This document shows positions 7,657-15,654 of a DNA stretch of 20,542 nt, piece by piece. This DNA is from CAIOYC01 sp964243985 (GTDB lineage Bacteria > Pseudomonadota > Alphaproteobacteria > Caulobacterales > Caulobacteraceae): contig CAXTHJ010000052.1 in NCBI GenBank assembly GCA_964243985.1, forward strand, positions 1 to 20,542, given 5' to 3'. Each line of letters opens with the position of its first letter. Position 1 is the first letter of the stretch. The notes under the pieces were generated by a model. That model had not been told where the DNA came from. It ran no database searches and saw nothing but the letters and a program-made list of their open reading frames with translations. The translations under genes and the position numbers were made by a program.

Positions 7657-9071
7657 CAGCGGGCGCCCCCTGCTCGCCTGGCGGACTGGGATTGGTCGGC
7701 GGCCAGCAACGCCTGCACCACCAGCGAGGCTTTGGACCCCTTGGAGCCCTTGGCCATGACGACGTCGCCGGGGCGGAGCGCCGCCAGCACCTCCGGCGCC
7801 AGCGCCTCGGCGGTTTCGCGCCAGGCACCGCGGCAGGCCTCGGGCAGGACGTCCCAGAGGGCGCGCATGGCGGGGCCGGCGAGAAACACCTGATCCACGC
7901 CGGCGGCGATCACGGGTTCGGCGAGGGCGGCGTGCAGGGCGGATGAGCCCTCGCCCATCTCCAGCATGTCGGTGAGGACGGCGATCTTTCGGCCAGAGAC
8001 AGGGCTGGCGCCCAAAGTCGCCAGCGCCGCGCGCATGGAGATCGGGTTGGCGTTGTAGCTCTCGTCGATCAGGGTGATCGCAGCGCCGTCAATGGACAGC
8101 GCGTGGGTCTCGCCCCGCCCGGCCAGGGGCGCGAAGCCCGCCAGCGCCTCCAGTGCGGCCTCCACCGGCGCGCCGAGCGCCTCCACGGCGAGGATGGTGG
8201 CGAGGCTGTTCGGTCCCCAGTGGGCGCCGGTCTGGGCGATGGGGAAACGCAGGGTCTTGCCGTGGAGGGTGGCGACGATGGTTGCGCCGGATCCTCCTCC
8301 GGCTTCAAAACTCAACAGCCGCGCGTCGCAGCCCTCTGCGGTTCCGAAACTGAGCACCTTGGCCCCATGCTCTTTAGCGAAGTTGGCCAGCAGCTCGAAC
8401 CACTCATTATCGGCGTTCAGCACCGCGACGCCGCCGGGCTCCAGCCCCTCGAAGATCTCCGCCTTGGCGCGGGCGACGCCGGCCTCGCCGTCGGGGAAGT
8501 TCTCCACATGGGCGCCGCCGACGATGGTGACCACCGCCACGTGGGGTCGGACCATCTTCACCAAAGGGCGGATTTCGTCGGCATGGTTCATGCCGATCTC
8601 GAACACGGCGCGCTCGGTCTCGCGGGGCATCCGCGCGAGGGTCAGCGGCACGCCGATGTGGTTGTTGTAGCTCAAGACCGAGTTGTGGCTTGGCCCCGCC
8701 AGCTTCAACGCCGCGGCCATCGCCTGGGTGACGCTGGTTTTGCCGACCGAGCCGGTGACAGCGCAGCGCTTGCCGTCTCGCGCCCGATCGCGAGCGGCGA
8801 TCCCGAGTTGCTCCAGCGCCATCAGGGTGTCGCCGACCATCACGGCGGGGGCGTCCACTGGCTGCGCGGCTAAGACTCCGGCAGCGCCCTTGGCCATCGC
8901 CTGCGCGACGAAGCCGTGCCCGTCCCGCTCTCCGGCCAGGGCGACGAACAGGTCTCCGGGCTCCAGCGTGCGGGTGTCGATGGAGACGCCGGTGACGGAA
9001 AAAATGTCGCCGGACGCGGTTCGGCCGGTGGCGGCGACGATCTCCTTGGAGGTCCAGAGCGGCTCAGCCAT
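7656..9071 (-). CDS. murF: UDP-MurNAc-tripeptide--D-Ala-D-Ala ligase MurF
   Basis: MurF adds D-Ala-D-Ala to the UDP-MurNAc-tripeptide, the last cytoplasmic step of precursor assembly. The 471-residue protein begins MAEPLWTSKEIV and has the P-loop GSVGKTS (107-113), SYNNHIGVPLTL, FEIGMNHADEI and the late DESYNANPISM motif, all MurF-like. The ATG at 9071 overlaps the murE end by 8 nt. A TTG seven codons upstream (9092) is possible but adds residues not typical of the family. No clear Shine-Dalgarno sequence is seen, which fits coupling to murE translation. Confidence 0.95.
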   Translation of the reverse strand: MAEPLWTSKEIVAATGRTASGDIFSVTGVSIDTRTLEPGDLFVALAGERDGHGFVAQAMAKGAAGVLAAQPVDAPAVMVGDTLMALEQLGIAARDRARDGKRCAVTGSVGKTSVTQAMAAALKLAGPSHNSVLSYNNHIGVPLTLARMPRETERAVFEIGMNHADEIRPLVKMVRPHVAVVTIVGGAHVENFPDGEAGVARAKAEIFEGLEPGGVAVLNADNEWFELLANFAKEHGAKVLSFGTAEGCDARLLSFEAGGGSGATIVATLHGKTLRFPIAQTGAHWGPNSLATILAVEALGAPVEAALEALAGFAPLAGRGETHALSIDGAAITLIDESYNANPISMRAALATLGASPVSGRKIAVLTDMLEMGEGSSALHAALAEPVIAAGVDQVFLAGPAMRALWDVLPEACRGAWRETAEALAPEVLAALRPGDVVMAKGSKGSKASLVVQALLAADQSQSARRAGGAR

Positions 9072-10539
9072 GGGCGAGGCGCCCGTTTTCAAGACCGAGG
9101 GCGGCGCGGGTCTCAGTCACGTCGTCGAAGGGATGCACCACGCCAGCCACCGTTTGGCCCTGCTCGTGGCCCTTGCCCGCCACCACCAGGATGTCGCCGG
9201 CCTTAAGTTGTTCGGCCGCAGCGCGGATGGCGGCGCGGCGGTCGCCCACTTCCAGCACGCCAGGGGCGGCTGCGAGAATGGCGCGGCGGATTTCGGCGGG
9301 GTCTTCACTTCGGGGGTTGTCGTCGGTGACGATGGCGAGGTCGGCTAGGCTCGCCGCCGCCGCGCCCATCAGCGGGCGCTTGGTCCGGTCCCGGTCGCCG
9401 CCGGCGCCGAACACCACGATCAGCCGGCCCAAGACGTGGGGGCGGAGCGCCTGCAGCACCGTTTCGAGGCCGTCGGGGGTATGGGCGTAATCCACATAGG
9501 CGTCGCCGCCGTTCGGCCCGGAGCCCACGTGCTGCAAGCGTCCCGGCGCGCCCTTCAGGTGTTCAAGAGCGCCCAGCACCGCCTCCACGTTCTCGCCGGC
9601 GGCGATGCAGAGCCCAGCGGCCGCCAGCACATTGGCCGCCTGGAAGCCGCCGGCCAGCGGAAGCCGCACGTTGTAGCTTTTGCCCTGCCGGGTGATGGTC
9701 AGGCGCTGGCCGAACGGCTCCGGCGTGCGGGCGACGAGGCGGAGGCCCACGCCGCTCTCGCCCACCGACAGCACGCTCTGGCCGTGCATCACGGCGGCGG
9801 CGGCGAAGGCGTCGAAGGCGGGGGAGTCGGCGTTCAGCACCGCCGTTCCACCGGTCGGCAGCAGGGTGCGGAACAGGCGCAGTTTGGCGTCGCGATAGTT
9901 GGCCATGCTCTGGTGATAGTCGAGATGATCTTGGGTCAGGTTCAGGAAAGCGGCGGCCTTCAACGTCAGGCCGTCGAGGCGCCGCTGGTCGAGGCCGTGA
10001 GAGGACGCTTCCAGCGCCAGGTGCGTGACGCCCCGCCCAGCCAGATCGGCCGCCATGCGCGCCACGTCGGCGGCGTCCGGCGTGGTGAGGCCGGGGGGCG
10101 TCAGGTTCTCGCCTTCGAGCTGAAGGCCGAGGGTGCCGAGGCTGGCGGATTGGCGGCCCACCGCCGCGAAGATCTGGCGGCAGAAGGTGGCGACCGAGGT
10201 TTTGCCGTTGGTGCCGGTGACGGCCACCACCACCTGCGGCTCGGAGCCCCAGAACGCCCGCGCGGCCAGGGCATAGGCGCGGCGCACGTCGTGCACCCGC
10301 ACCACAGGGATAGACGATTCCGGCGTGTCCAGCCCGGACGGATCGGTCTCGGTCAGGATCGCCGCCGCGCCGGCCGCCACCGCCTGCGGAATGAAGGCGC
10401 GCCCGTCGCTGGCCGAGCCCGGCAGGGCGGCGAAAAGAGCGCCCGGCGCCACTTTGCGGCTGTCCGCCGTCACGCCTTGGATTACCGGATCGGTGTCGAG
10501 CGGGCGCTTCAGGATGTCGGACAGGCGCTGGGGCGTCAT
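9064..10539 (-). CDS. murE: UDP-MurNAc-dipeptide--meso-diaminopimelate ligase MurE
   Basis: MurE adds the third residue of the stem peptide. The DNPR motif (407-410, in DDNPRSEDP) is the known signature for meso-diaminopimelate rather than lysine, so the cell wall should be of the Gram-negative mDAP type. Other motifs in the 491-residue protein are GTNGKT (109-114, ATP P-loop), TTPDA (152-156, UDP-MurNAc), LNLTQDHLDYH and YAHTPDGLE. The ATG overlaps the ftsI TGA by 4 nt (ATGA). No separate ribosome binding site is evident. Confidence 0.96.
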   Translation of the reverse strand: MTPQRLSDILKRPLDTDPVIQGVTADSRKVAPGALFAALPGSASDGRAFIPQAVAAGAAAILTETDPSGLDTPESSIPVVRVHDVRRAYALAARAFWGSEPQVVVAVTGTNGKTSVATFCRQIFAAVGRQSASLGTLGLQLEGENLTPPGLTTPDAADVARMAADLAGRGVTHLALEASSHGLDQRRLDGLTLKAAAFLNLTQDHLDYHQSMANYRDAKLRLFRTLLPTGGTAVLNADSPAFDAFAAAAVMHGQSVLSVGESGVGLRLVARTPEPFGQRLTITRQGKSYNVRLPLAGGFQAANVLAAAGLCIAAGENVEAVLGALEHLKGAPGRLQHVGSGPNGGDAYVDYAHTPDGLETVLQALRPHVLGRLIVVFGAGGDRDRTKRPLMGAAAASLADLAIVTDDNPRSEDPAEIRRAILAAAPGVLEVGDRRAAIRAAAEQLKAGDILVVAGKGHEQGQTVAGVVHPFDDVTETRAALGLENGRLAHG

Positions 10540-12323
10540 TGGGTGGACACCGCTGTTGGAACCGCCAGGGCCTGACCGGGCAGAGGCGCGGGGCCTAGGG
10601 TGGCCATGTTGCGCGTCACGCCTAGAAACGGCGCGATGCGGTCAATTACGGCGCCGGCGGTTGGGGCGGCGTTCCAACCGGCGGTGATGAAGCCGCCTGT
10701 GTCCTGGGTCACATGGGGGGTGTCGAGGGTGACCATAACGAGATAACGCGGCCCGGCCACGCCGCCGTCAGTGGGAAACGTCGCCACAAACGAGGAGACG
10801 TTGTTCTTGCCGTAATGGCCGTTCTCCGGCTTCTGCGCCGATCCAGTCTTGCCGCCGACCCGCAGGCCGAGCGCATCCGCCTTATGGCCCGAACCCTTTG
10901 GGTCGTCATGCACGTTCATCCGCATGAGCTGGAGTATAGCGGCGGAGGTCTCTGCCGAGATCACCCGGCGGGTGGGCGGCGCGGAGCCCGGCTGCGCTTT
11001 CCTGATGGTCAGGGGCGTGTAGAGCCCGCCGTTCACCAGCGAGACGTAGCCGGTAGCGAGCGCCAGGGGGCTGACGGCGATTCCCTGTCCGAACGCCACC
11101 TGCGCCATGCTCTGATCGCTGAACTGGCGGGGCAGCAAAGGCCGGGTGGATTCGGAAAGCTCGCTCGGCGCGGCGGCGAAGAGACCGTAGCTCTTGAAAT
11201 ACTTCGTCATCCGTTCGGACCCCGCCTTGAGGGCGATCTTGGCGGCGCCGATGTTGGAGGAGTGAGTGAAGACCTGCCAGGTGGCCAGCGTCGTATCCCC
11301 CTTGTCGAAGTCGTGGATCAGGCTGCCGCCGAGCTCCAGCGGGGCGTGGACGTCGACGGTGGAGTTCATGGTCGCGACGCCAGTGTCGAGCGCCATGGCC
11401 AGAGTGAAGGCCTTGAACACCGACCCCAGCTCATAGCGCGACTGCGCCACCTGATTGATCTGAGCGGCCATGGGGGAAGCGCCGGGATTATTGGGATCGA
11501 AGCTTGGCCAGGAGGACATGGCGAGGATCTCTCCGGTGTGGACGTCCACCACCAGGCCCATGGCGCCCAAGGTCTGGAACTTGGCGGCCGCCTGCTCCAG
11601 TTCGTCCTGCAACGCCGCCTGAACGCGCAGATCGATGGACAGAGGGATCGCCCCGCCACCCGCCGCCGCGTTGTGAATGTCGCCGTCCAGCGCCTTCTCC
11701 GCACCCGAAAGGCCGTGGCCGCCGGTGTCGGTGAAGCCGATCAGGTGGGCGGCGGTGGGGCCGAGAGGATAGGTGCGCTTGGGAGACTCTTGGAACTCGA
11801 CGCCGGGACGGCCGAGGTCGTGGACGAGATCGCGCTCCTGCCGTGTCAGGCCGGCGATCAGGAGATTGCGGTGGCCGCTCTTCAGGGTCTTGTCGAGGCG
11901 ATCCGTAGGCAGGCGCGGCAGGGCTTCGACCAGTTCGTCCCGCGTTTCCTGTTCATGGCCGGCGGAGATGTCGCGGGGATCGAGGTAGAGGTCGTAGCGG
12001 GGCACGTCGGTGGCGAGGAGCTGGCCGTTGCGGTCCACCAGATCGGCGCGGGCTTCCGGCGGGGCGGCGGCCTCCAGGGTTCCGGCGCCGAAATGAGAGA
12101 ACAGCGCCCGCTTGCTGGCTTCCACGCCTAGGGCAACGAAGGCTAGCGCGAACAGCATCAGGATCAGGAAGATGCGTAGGCGCGCGTCGTCCATGGCGCG
12201 CCCCTCGGCTTTTGAGCGCTCGAACGCGTGCTCGACCTTCCACATGGCCTCCACCAGCCAGCGCCAGAACTGCGTCAGCGGCGATGGCGCACGATAACCG
12301 GAGTGGTGGTCGATAGGGCTCAT
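10536..12323 (-). CDS. ftsI: Septal transpeptidase FtsI (PBP3)
   Basis: FtsI is the class B penicillin-binding protein that cross-links septal peptidoglycan with FtsW. The 595-residue protein has a cytoplasmic N-terminus, one membrane anchor (about 50-68), a dimerisation/pedestal domain starting near RADLVDRNGQLLA, and the transpeptidase domain with SVFK (Ser301, Lys304), SSN (355-357) and KTGSAQ (492-497). The ATG at 12323 shares a base with the ftsL TGA; the frame open further upstream to 12830 lies inside ftsL and rsmH and is not real. AGGCGG serves as a possible ribosome binding site. Confidence 0.95.
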   Translation of the reverse strand: MSPIDHHSGYRAPSPLTQFWRWLVEAMWKVEHAFERSKAEGRAMDDARLRIFLILMLFALAFVALGVEASKRALFSHFGAGTLEAAAPPEARADLVDRNGQLLATDVPRYDLYLDPRDISAGHEQETRDELVEALPRLPTDRLDKTLKSGHRNLLIAGLTRQERDLVHDLGRPGVEFQESPKRTYPLGPTAAHLIGFTDTGGHGLSGAEKALDGDIHNAAAGGGAIPLSIDLRVQAALQDELEQAAAKFQTLGAMGLVVDVHTGEILAMSSWPSFDPNNPGASPMAAQINQVAQSRYELGSVFKAFTLAMALDTGVATMNSTVDVHAPLELGGSLIHDFDKGDTTLATWQVFTHSSNIGAAKIALKAGSERMTKYFKSYGLFAAAPSELSESTRPLLPRQFSDQSMAQVAFGQGIAVSPLALATGYVSLVNGGLYTPLTIRKAQPGSAPPTRRVISAETSAAILQLMRMNVHDDPKGSGHKADALGLRVGGKTGSAQKPENGHYGKNNVSSFVATFPTDGGVAGPRYLVMVTLDTPHVTQDTGGFITAGWNAAPTAGAVIDRIAPFLGVTRNMATLGPAPLPGQALAVPTAVSTQ

Positions 12324-12688
12324 CAGTTGGCCGCCTGGGTCTGCTGGGCGCCGGAAATCCCTATTTGGGGGGCGAGCGCTTCCGGCGCGGCCTCCTTCTT
12401 GGCGGAGACGGGCTGCAGGCCGAGGTACTGGGTGGAGAGCTTCTCCAGCCGTGCGGGAGACTCCAGGCGGGCGAGGTCGGCGCGAAGGGCGCGCACCCGC
12501 ATCTGCTCGGCGGCGATTTGGCGGGTGGCGTCGGTGATCTGCGCGCCCTCGGCGCCCGCCATGCCCTTGAACAGGTAGACCCCGAGCACCAACGCGATCA
12601 GACAGGCGAAACCGCCCACCTCCACAACGCGGAACCCGCGCACACGGCGATTGAACAGGTCTGAGACGCGGGCGGCTATGCTCGTCAT
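12323..12688 (-). CDS. ftsL: Cell division protein FtsL
   Basis: This 121-residue bitopic membrane protein occupies the usual ftsL position between rsmH and ftsI. A short basic cytoplasmic N-terminus (RVSDLFNRRVRGFR) is followed by one membrane helix (about 22-41) and a periplasmic segment with coiled-coil character (about 48-78, ending in LRADLARLESPARLEKLS). FtsL family proteins form a trimeric scaffold with FtsB and FtsQ that activates FtsWI. Sequence conservation in the family is low, so position and topology carry the call. The ATG at 12688 overlaps the rsmH stop by 4 nt and has GGAAGA 7 nt upstream; a TTG at 12703 is less likely. Confidence 0.87.
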   Translation of the reverse strand: MTSIAARVSDLFNRRVRGFRVVEVGGFACLIALVLGVYLFKGMAGAEGAQITDATRQIAAEQMRVRALRADLARLESPARLEKLSTQYLGLQPVSAKKEAAPEALAPQIGISGAQQTQAAN

Positions 12689-13674
12689 GCGGCGATCTTC
12701 CAAGCGGGGGCGTTGGTGCGCACGCCGGCGCGCAGTTTAGCGGAGCGGGCGCGAGGGTTGGCGGCGATCTCGGCCTCGCCGGGGCCGCGGGCGCCGTTGA
12801 ACAGCAGGGTGAAGGTCGGGCGCGGGCCACCGGCTTTCGGCGGTTGATGGCGCGACCCGGCGGGCTCGCGGCCGGCGCGCTCGGTCATGAACCGCTTCAC
12901 GATCCGGTCCTCCAGCGAATGAAAAGTCACCACCACCAGCCGCCCGCCTTCAGGCAGGGCGCGTTCGGCCGCAGCCAGCCCGGCTTCCAATTCGGCCAGT
13001 TCCTCGTTCACGGCGATACGCAAAGCTTGAAAGGTTCTTGTGGCGGGATGCACCGGGGCGCCGCGACGGCCGCCGAGCGCCCGCTCTACCACCTCGGCCA
13101 AATCGAGGGTGCGGGTGAACGGCTGCTCAGCCCGACGGCGAACGATGGCGCCGGCGATGCGGCGGGATTTGCGCTCATCGCCATAGAGCCAGATGATTCG
13201 GGCGATCTCCGCCTCGTCCTCATGGTTCACGAGATCGGCGGCGGTGGGGCCGGCGGCGCCCATGCGCATGTCGAGCGGCCCATCGCGCATGAAGGAGAAG
13301 CCCCGCTCCGCCTCGTCCAGCTGCATGGAGGAGACGCCGAGATCGAACACAATTCCATTTGGCCATTTTAGCCCATCCGGTCCCACGTCTTGGGCGTCCT
13401 CCAAACCGGCCTCAAGTTCCGAGAAACGACGGGGCACGAGGCGGAAGCGGTCGGGATAATCCTGCGCCACCGCCTCTGCGAAGCGAACGGCGGCGGGGTC
13501 TCGGTCGAAGGCGATGACGCGGGCGCCGGTCTCCAGTAGCGCCCTTGTATAACCGCCGGCGCCGAAGGTGGCGTCCACCACCGTGTCTCCGAACTTGGGC
13601 GACAGGGCCTCGATCACTTCGTCCAGGAGAACCGGAACGTGCGGCATGTCCTTCGTTTGAGATTTTGGGCTCAT
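12685..13674 (-). CDS. rsmH: 16S rRNA (cytosine(1402)-N(4))-methyltransferase RsmH
   Basis: RsmH (formerly MraW) uses S-adenosylmethionine to methylate N4 of C1402 in 16S rRNA. The 329-residue product starts MSPKSQTKDMPHVPVLLDEV, has the AdoMet loop VVDATFGAGGYT (32-43), FDLGVSSMQLDEAERGFSF, PLDMRM and the late TFHSLEDRIVKRF, all family signatures. The ATG at 13674 overlaps the mraZ TGA (ATGA) with GGAGA 6 nt upstream. A second Met at codon 10 is possible but less well supported. Confidence 0.96.
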   Translation of the reverse strand: MSPKSQTKDMPHVPVLLDEVIEALSPKFGDTVVDATFGAGGYTRALLETGARVIAFDRDPAAVRFAEAVAQDYPDRFRLVPRRFSELEAGLEDAQDVGPDGLKWPNGIVFDLGVSSMQLDEAERGFSFMRDGPLDMRMGAAGPTAADLVNHEDEAEIARIIWLYGDERKSRRIAGAIVRRRAEQPFTRTLDLAEVVERALGGRRGAPVHPATRTFQALRIAVNEELAELEAGLAAAERALPEGGRLVVVTFHSLEDRIVKRFMTERAGREPAGSRHQPPKAGGPRPTFTLLFNGARGPGEAEIAANPRARSAKLRAGVRTNAPAWKIAA

Positions 13675-14141
13675 GCCGCGTCTCCGGCCACCAGCCTGGC
13701 GCGCTGTTGCAGCCGAAGCTCCGCCAGCCCGTCGCGGGCGACGAGGCGCTGGGCGGCGCGATGGGCGCGGAAGGCGTCCCGCTCCCAGATCTGGAACCGG
13801 TCGCCAAGGCCCACCACCGTCACCCAGTCAGTCAGGCCGAACGCCTGACAGACATCGTCCGGCAGGGTGATGCGGCCGGCGGTGTCAAACCCCAGCTTGC
13901 ACATGCCGCCGAACACGCTGGTCTCAAGCGCGTCGCGCAGGGGATCGCCGAACGGCAGCTCGCCGATCAGGGTCTCATAGTGCTTGAAGAGGGCCTGGCC
14001 CCCGCCCTCCAGGCAGTCGGCGGTGATGGAGGGAAAGCAGAAAACCCCGTCGAATGGGCCGGACACCAGGGCGCGAAACTCCACCGGCACAACAATGCGC
14101 CGTTTCGCGTCAAGCTGCTTCTCGAACGTCGAGAGAAACAC
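13671..14141 (-). CDS. mraZ: Transcriptional regulator MraZ
   Basis: MraZ is a DNA-binding protein of the AbrB-like fold that usually represses its own dcw operon. The 156-residue protein has the two DxxxR repeats of the family: DAKRR (11-15) and DTAGR (86-90), each followed by a I(V/T)xP motif (IVVP, ITLP). The start is GTG at 14141 with GAGGGTGAGGG directly upstream. It is the first gene of the cluster. Its probable operator is the TGGG box array 89-123 bp upstream. Confidence 0.94.
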   Translation of the reverse strand: MFLSTFEKQLDAKRRIVVPVEFRALVSGPFDGVFCFPSITADCLEGGGQALFKHYETLIGELPFGDPLRDALETSVFGGMCKLGFDTAGRITLPDDVCQAFGLTDWVTVVGLGDRFQIWERDAFRAHRAAQRLVARDGLAELRLQQRARLVAGDAA

Positions 14142-14229
14142 GCGCCCTCACCCTCGTCGGTCAGCCCCGACCGGCTAAAGAGCGCACCTTCGCCAAATCG
14201 ATCACGCGCCCATGCCGGTATCGCTAACA

Positions 14230-14281
14230 TGGGATGAATTGGGTTTCAATGACACGAAATGGGATTAGGTAGTCGATCCCA
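14230..14281 (+). promoter_or_regulatory. MraZ-type operator (10-bp spaced TGGG boxes)
   Basis: TGGGA (14230), TGGGT (14240), a degenerate TGACA (14250) and TGGGA (14260) stand at exact 10-bp intervals, that is TGGGN boxes with 5-nt spacers, the layout described for MraZ binding sites. The boxes are on the plus strand, opposite to mraZ coding. The last box also forms an inverted repeat TGGGAT (14260-14265) / ATCCCA (14276-14281). The surrounding 14230-14375 segment is much more AT-rich than the genes and must hold the dcw promoter. One weak candidate on the minus strand is TTGAAT, 17 nt, TGTTAA (about 14300-14330). Confidence 0.72.
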
Positions 14282-14376
14282 GTCTATTCACAAGTTGTTA
14301 ACAGAACATACAAAGAACGTATTCAACCGCAATATTTGAGCTTCACCAAAAAGCGTTGATTTCTTAAGAAAAGATT

Positions 14377-14790
14377 GAGCCAGACGGCCTGTAAGCCGGG
14401 TTCTGTATCGCCCTCTGTGAAGAGAACGCGACGATCATTCCTCTGGACCGGCCCTCGCGGACCGGTTCTCGCGACCAACCCGGACAACTCGGACCAGCGG
14501 CGGTCCTGCCCCGTCAGACGAGGCGCGCTGTCCCTATTCGGTCTTGCTCCAGGCGGGGCTTGCCATGCCGTCCCGGTCGCCCGGTCCGCGGTGGGCTCTT
14601 ACCCCACCCTTTCACCCTTACCGCCCATCCCGGCTCCAAAGAGGCGAGATGAGAGGCGGTTTGCTTTCTGTGGCGCTATCCCTGGGGTCGCCCCCGGCGG
14701 TGATTATCCGCCGCCTCGCCGCTGTGGAGCCCGGACTTTCCTCGACCTCCCCCTTGCAGGAGAGACCGCGATCGCCCGGCCGTCTGGCTC
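14377..14790 (-). ncRNA. rnpB: RNase P RNA
   Basis: This is the RNA subunit of RNase P, which removes the 5' leader of tRNA precursors. Read on the minus strand it has the conserved 5' GAGGAAAGTCCGGGCTCC (P4 strand, about 14729-14746), CCACAGAAAGCAAACCGCC, GGGTGAAAGGGTGGGGTAAG AGCCC, and the 3' ACAGAACCCGGCTTACAGG. The ends form a perfect 13-bp P1 helix (GAGCCAGACGGCC at the 5' end, GGCCGTCTGGCTC at the 3' end), which fixes the limits. The length, about 414 nt, is usual for a bacterial A-type RNA. The 3' end is followed by a T-rich stretch (TCTTTTCTT), which with P1 may end transcription. It lies directly upstream of mraZ, same strand. Confidence 0.96.
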
Positions 14791-14796
14791 GCCTTC

Positions 14797-14825
14797 AGGG
14801 TGCGCCGGGGCGAGAAGCGGGTCAA
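14797..14825 (-). promoter_or_regulatory. Candidate rnpB promoter
   Basis: On the minus strand a -35 TTGACC (14825-14820) is followed after 17 nt by CACCCT (14802-14797). That places +1 at 14790, exactly the first base of the P1 helix. The -35 and spacing are convincing; the -10 is GC-rich and poor, as in many alphaproteobacterial promoters. A second TTGACC lies further upstream (about 14841-14836). Confidence 0.5.
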
Positions 14826-14894
14826 GGCGCACGGCGGTCAACGCCACTAGGGCCCAAAGCGTTACAAATCGCGAAAACCAGAAAGAACAGCACC

Positions 14895-15632
14895 GTGTCA
14901 AAGATCGCAGGCAAGGTCGTCGCCATCACCGGGGCGAGCGGCGGGATCGGCGAGGCGGTGTCGCTGCACCTGGCGAAACGCGGCGCGAAGGTCGTGCTCG
15001 GAGCGCGCAAACCTGAACGTCTTGACGCTCTGGTCGCCCGCATCATCCAAGCCGGAGGAGAAGCGGTCTCGGCCGTCACCGATGTGACCTGCCGCGAGGA
15101 TCTCGCGGCCCTGGTGCGCCTAGCCTGCAGCCGTTTCGGCAAGCTCGACGTGCTGGTCAGCAACGCCGGCATCGGGCCGATCTCCGCGCTGGACGATCTG
15201 CGCGTCGACGATTGGGAAGCGATGGTGGACGTCAATGTGAAGGGTCTGCTTTTTGGCATAGCCGCCGCCCTGCCGGTGTTCCGTCAGCAAGGGTTCGGCC
15301 ATTTCGTCAACACCGCCTCCACCGCTGGCCTAAAGACCGTGCCCAAGCAGGCGGTCTACTCCGGCACTAAGTTTGCGGTGCGGGCCATCTCCGAAGGTTT
15401 GCGCCAGGAGGCCGGCGAGACGCTGCGCGTCACCCTCATCACTCCGGGTTTCGTCCGCACCGATTTCGTCGAGGCCGTGACCGACCCGGCCTTCAGAGCG
15501 CAGATGATCGAGGCGCGCGACAAGATGGCGCTGGCGCCGGAAGCGATCGCCCGCGCGGTCGCCTTCGCCATTGAACAGCCCGGCGATGTCGACGTCGGCG
15601 AAATCGTCGTTCGGCCCACGGCTCAGGCTTAA
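14895..15632 (+). CDS. Short-chain dehydrogenase/reductase (SDR)
   Basis: This encodes a 245-residue classical SDR oxidoreductase, a cytosolic NAD(P)-dependent enzyme. The Rossmann loop TGASGGIG (12-19), the NAG motif (90-92), Asn114, and the catalytic Ser142, Tyr155, Lys159 (YSGTK) are all present, and PGFVRTDF follows. It resembles the YdfG/3-hydroxy acid dehydrogenase-like group, but the substrate cannot be told from sequence. GARKPER after strand 2 favours NADP. The start is GTG at 14895, giving MSKIAGKVVAITGA; the open frame further upstream runs through the antisense of rnpB and is discarded. The ribosome binding site is weak (AGAAAGAA). It is divergent from rnpB and shares its upstream region. 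Confidence 0.9.
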   Translation: MSKIAGKVVAITGASGGIGEAVSLHLAKRGAKVVLGARKPERLDALVARIIQAGGEAVSAVTDVTCREDLAALVRLACSRFGKLDVLVSNAGIGPISALDDLRVDDWEAMVDVNVKGLLFGIAAALPVFRQQGFGHFVNTASTAGLKTVPKQAVYSGTKFAVRAISEGLRQEAGETLRVTLITPGFVRTDFVEAVTDPAFRAQMIEARDKMALAPEAIARAVAFAIEQPGDVDVGEIVVRPTAQA

Positions 15633-15654
15633 GCCATCCCGAACAGGGCAGCCC

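Noticed and set aside
9436..10575. Plus-strand ORF opposite murE (379 codons)
   Set aside because: It is a shadow of murE; composition and lack of motifs show no independent gene.
12324..12830. N-terminal extension of ftsI
   Set aside because: The frame is open through ftsL and rsmH by chance. The FtsI protein begins at 12323, overlapping the ftsL stop.
14364..14378. TTAA-N7-TTGA near the rnpB 3' end as a CtrA site
   Set aside because: One half-site is mismatched and it lies in the rnpB terminator region; too weak to call.
14375..15016. Plus-strand ORFs over 14375-14894, including the N-terminal extension of the SDR
   Set aside because: They translate the antisense of rnpB. The SDR fold begins at the GTG at 14895.
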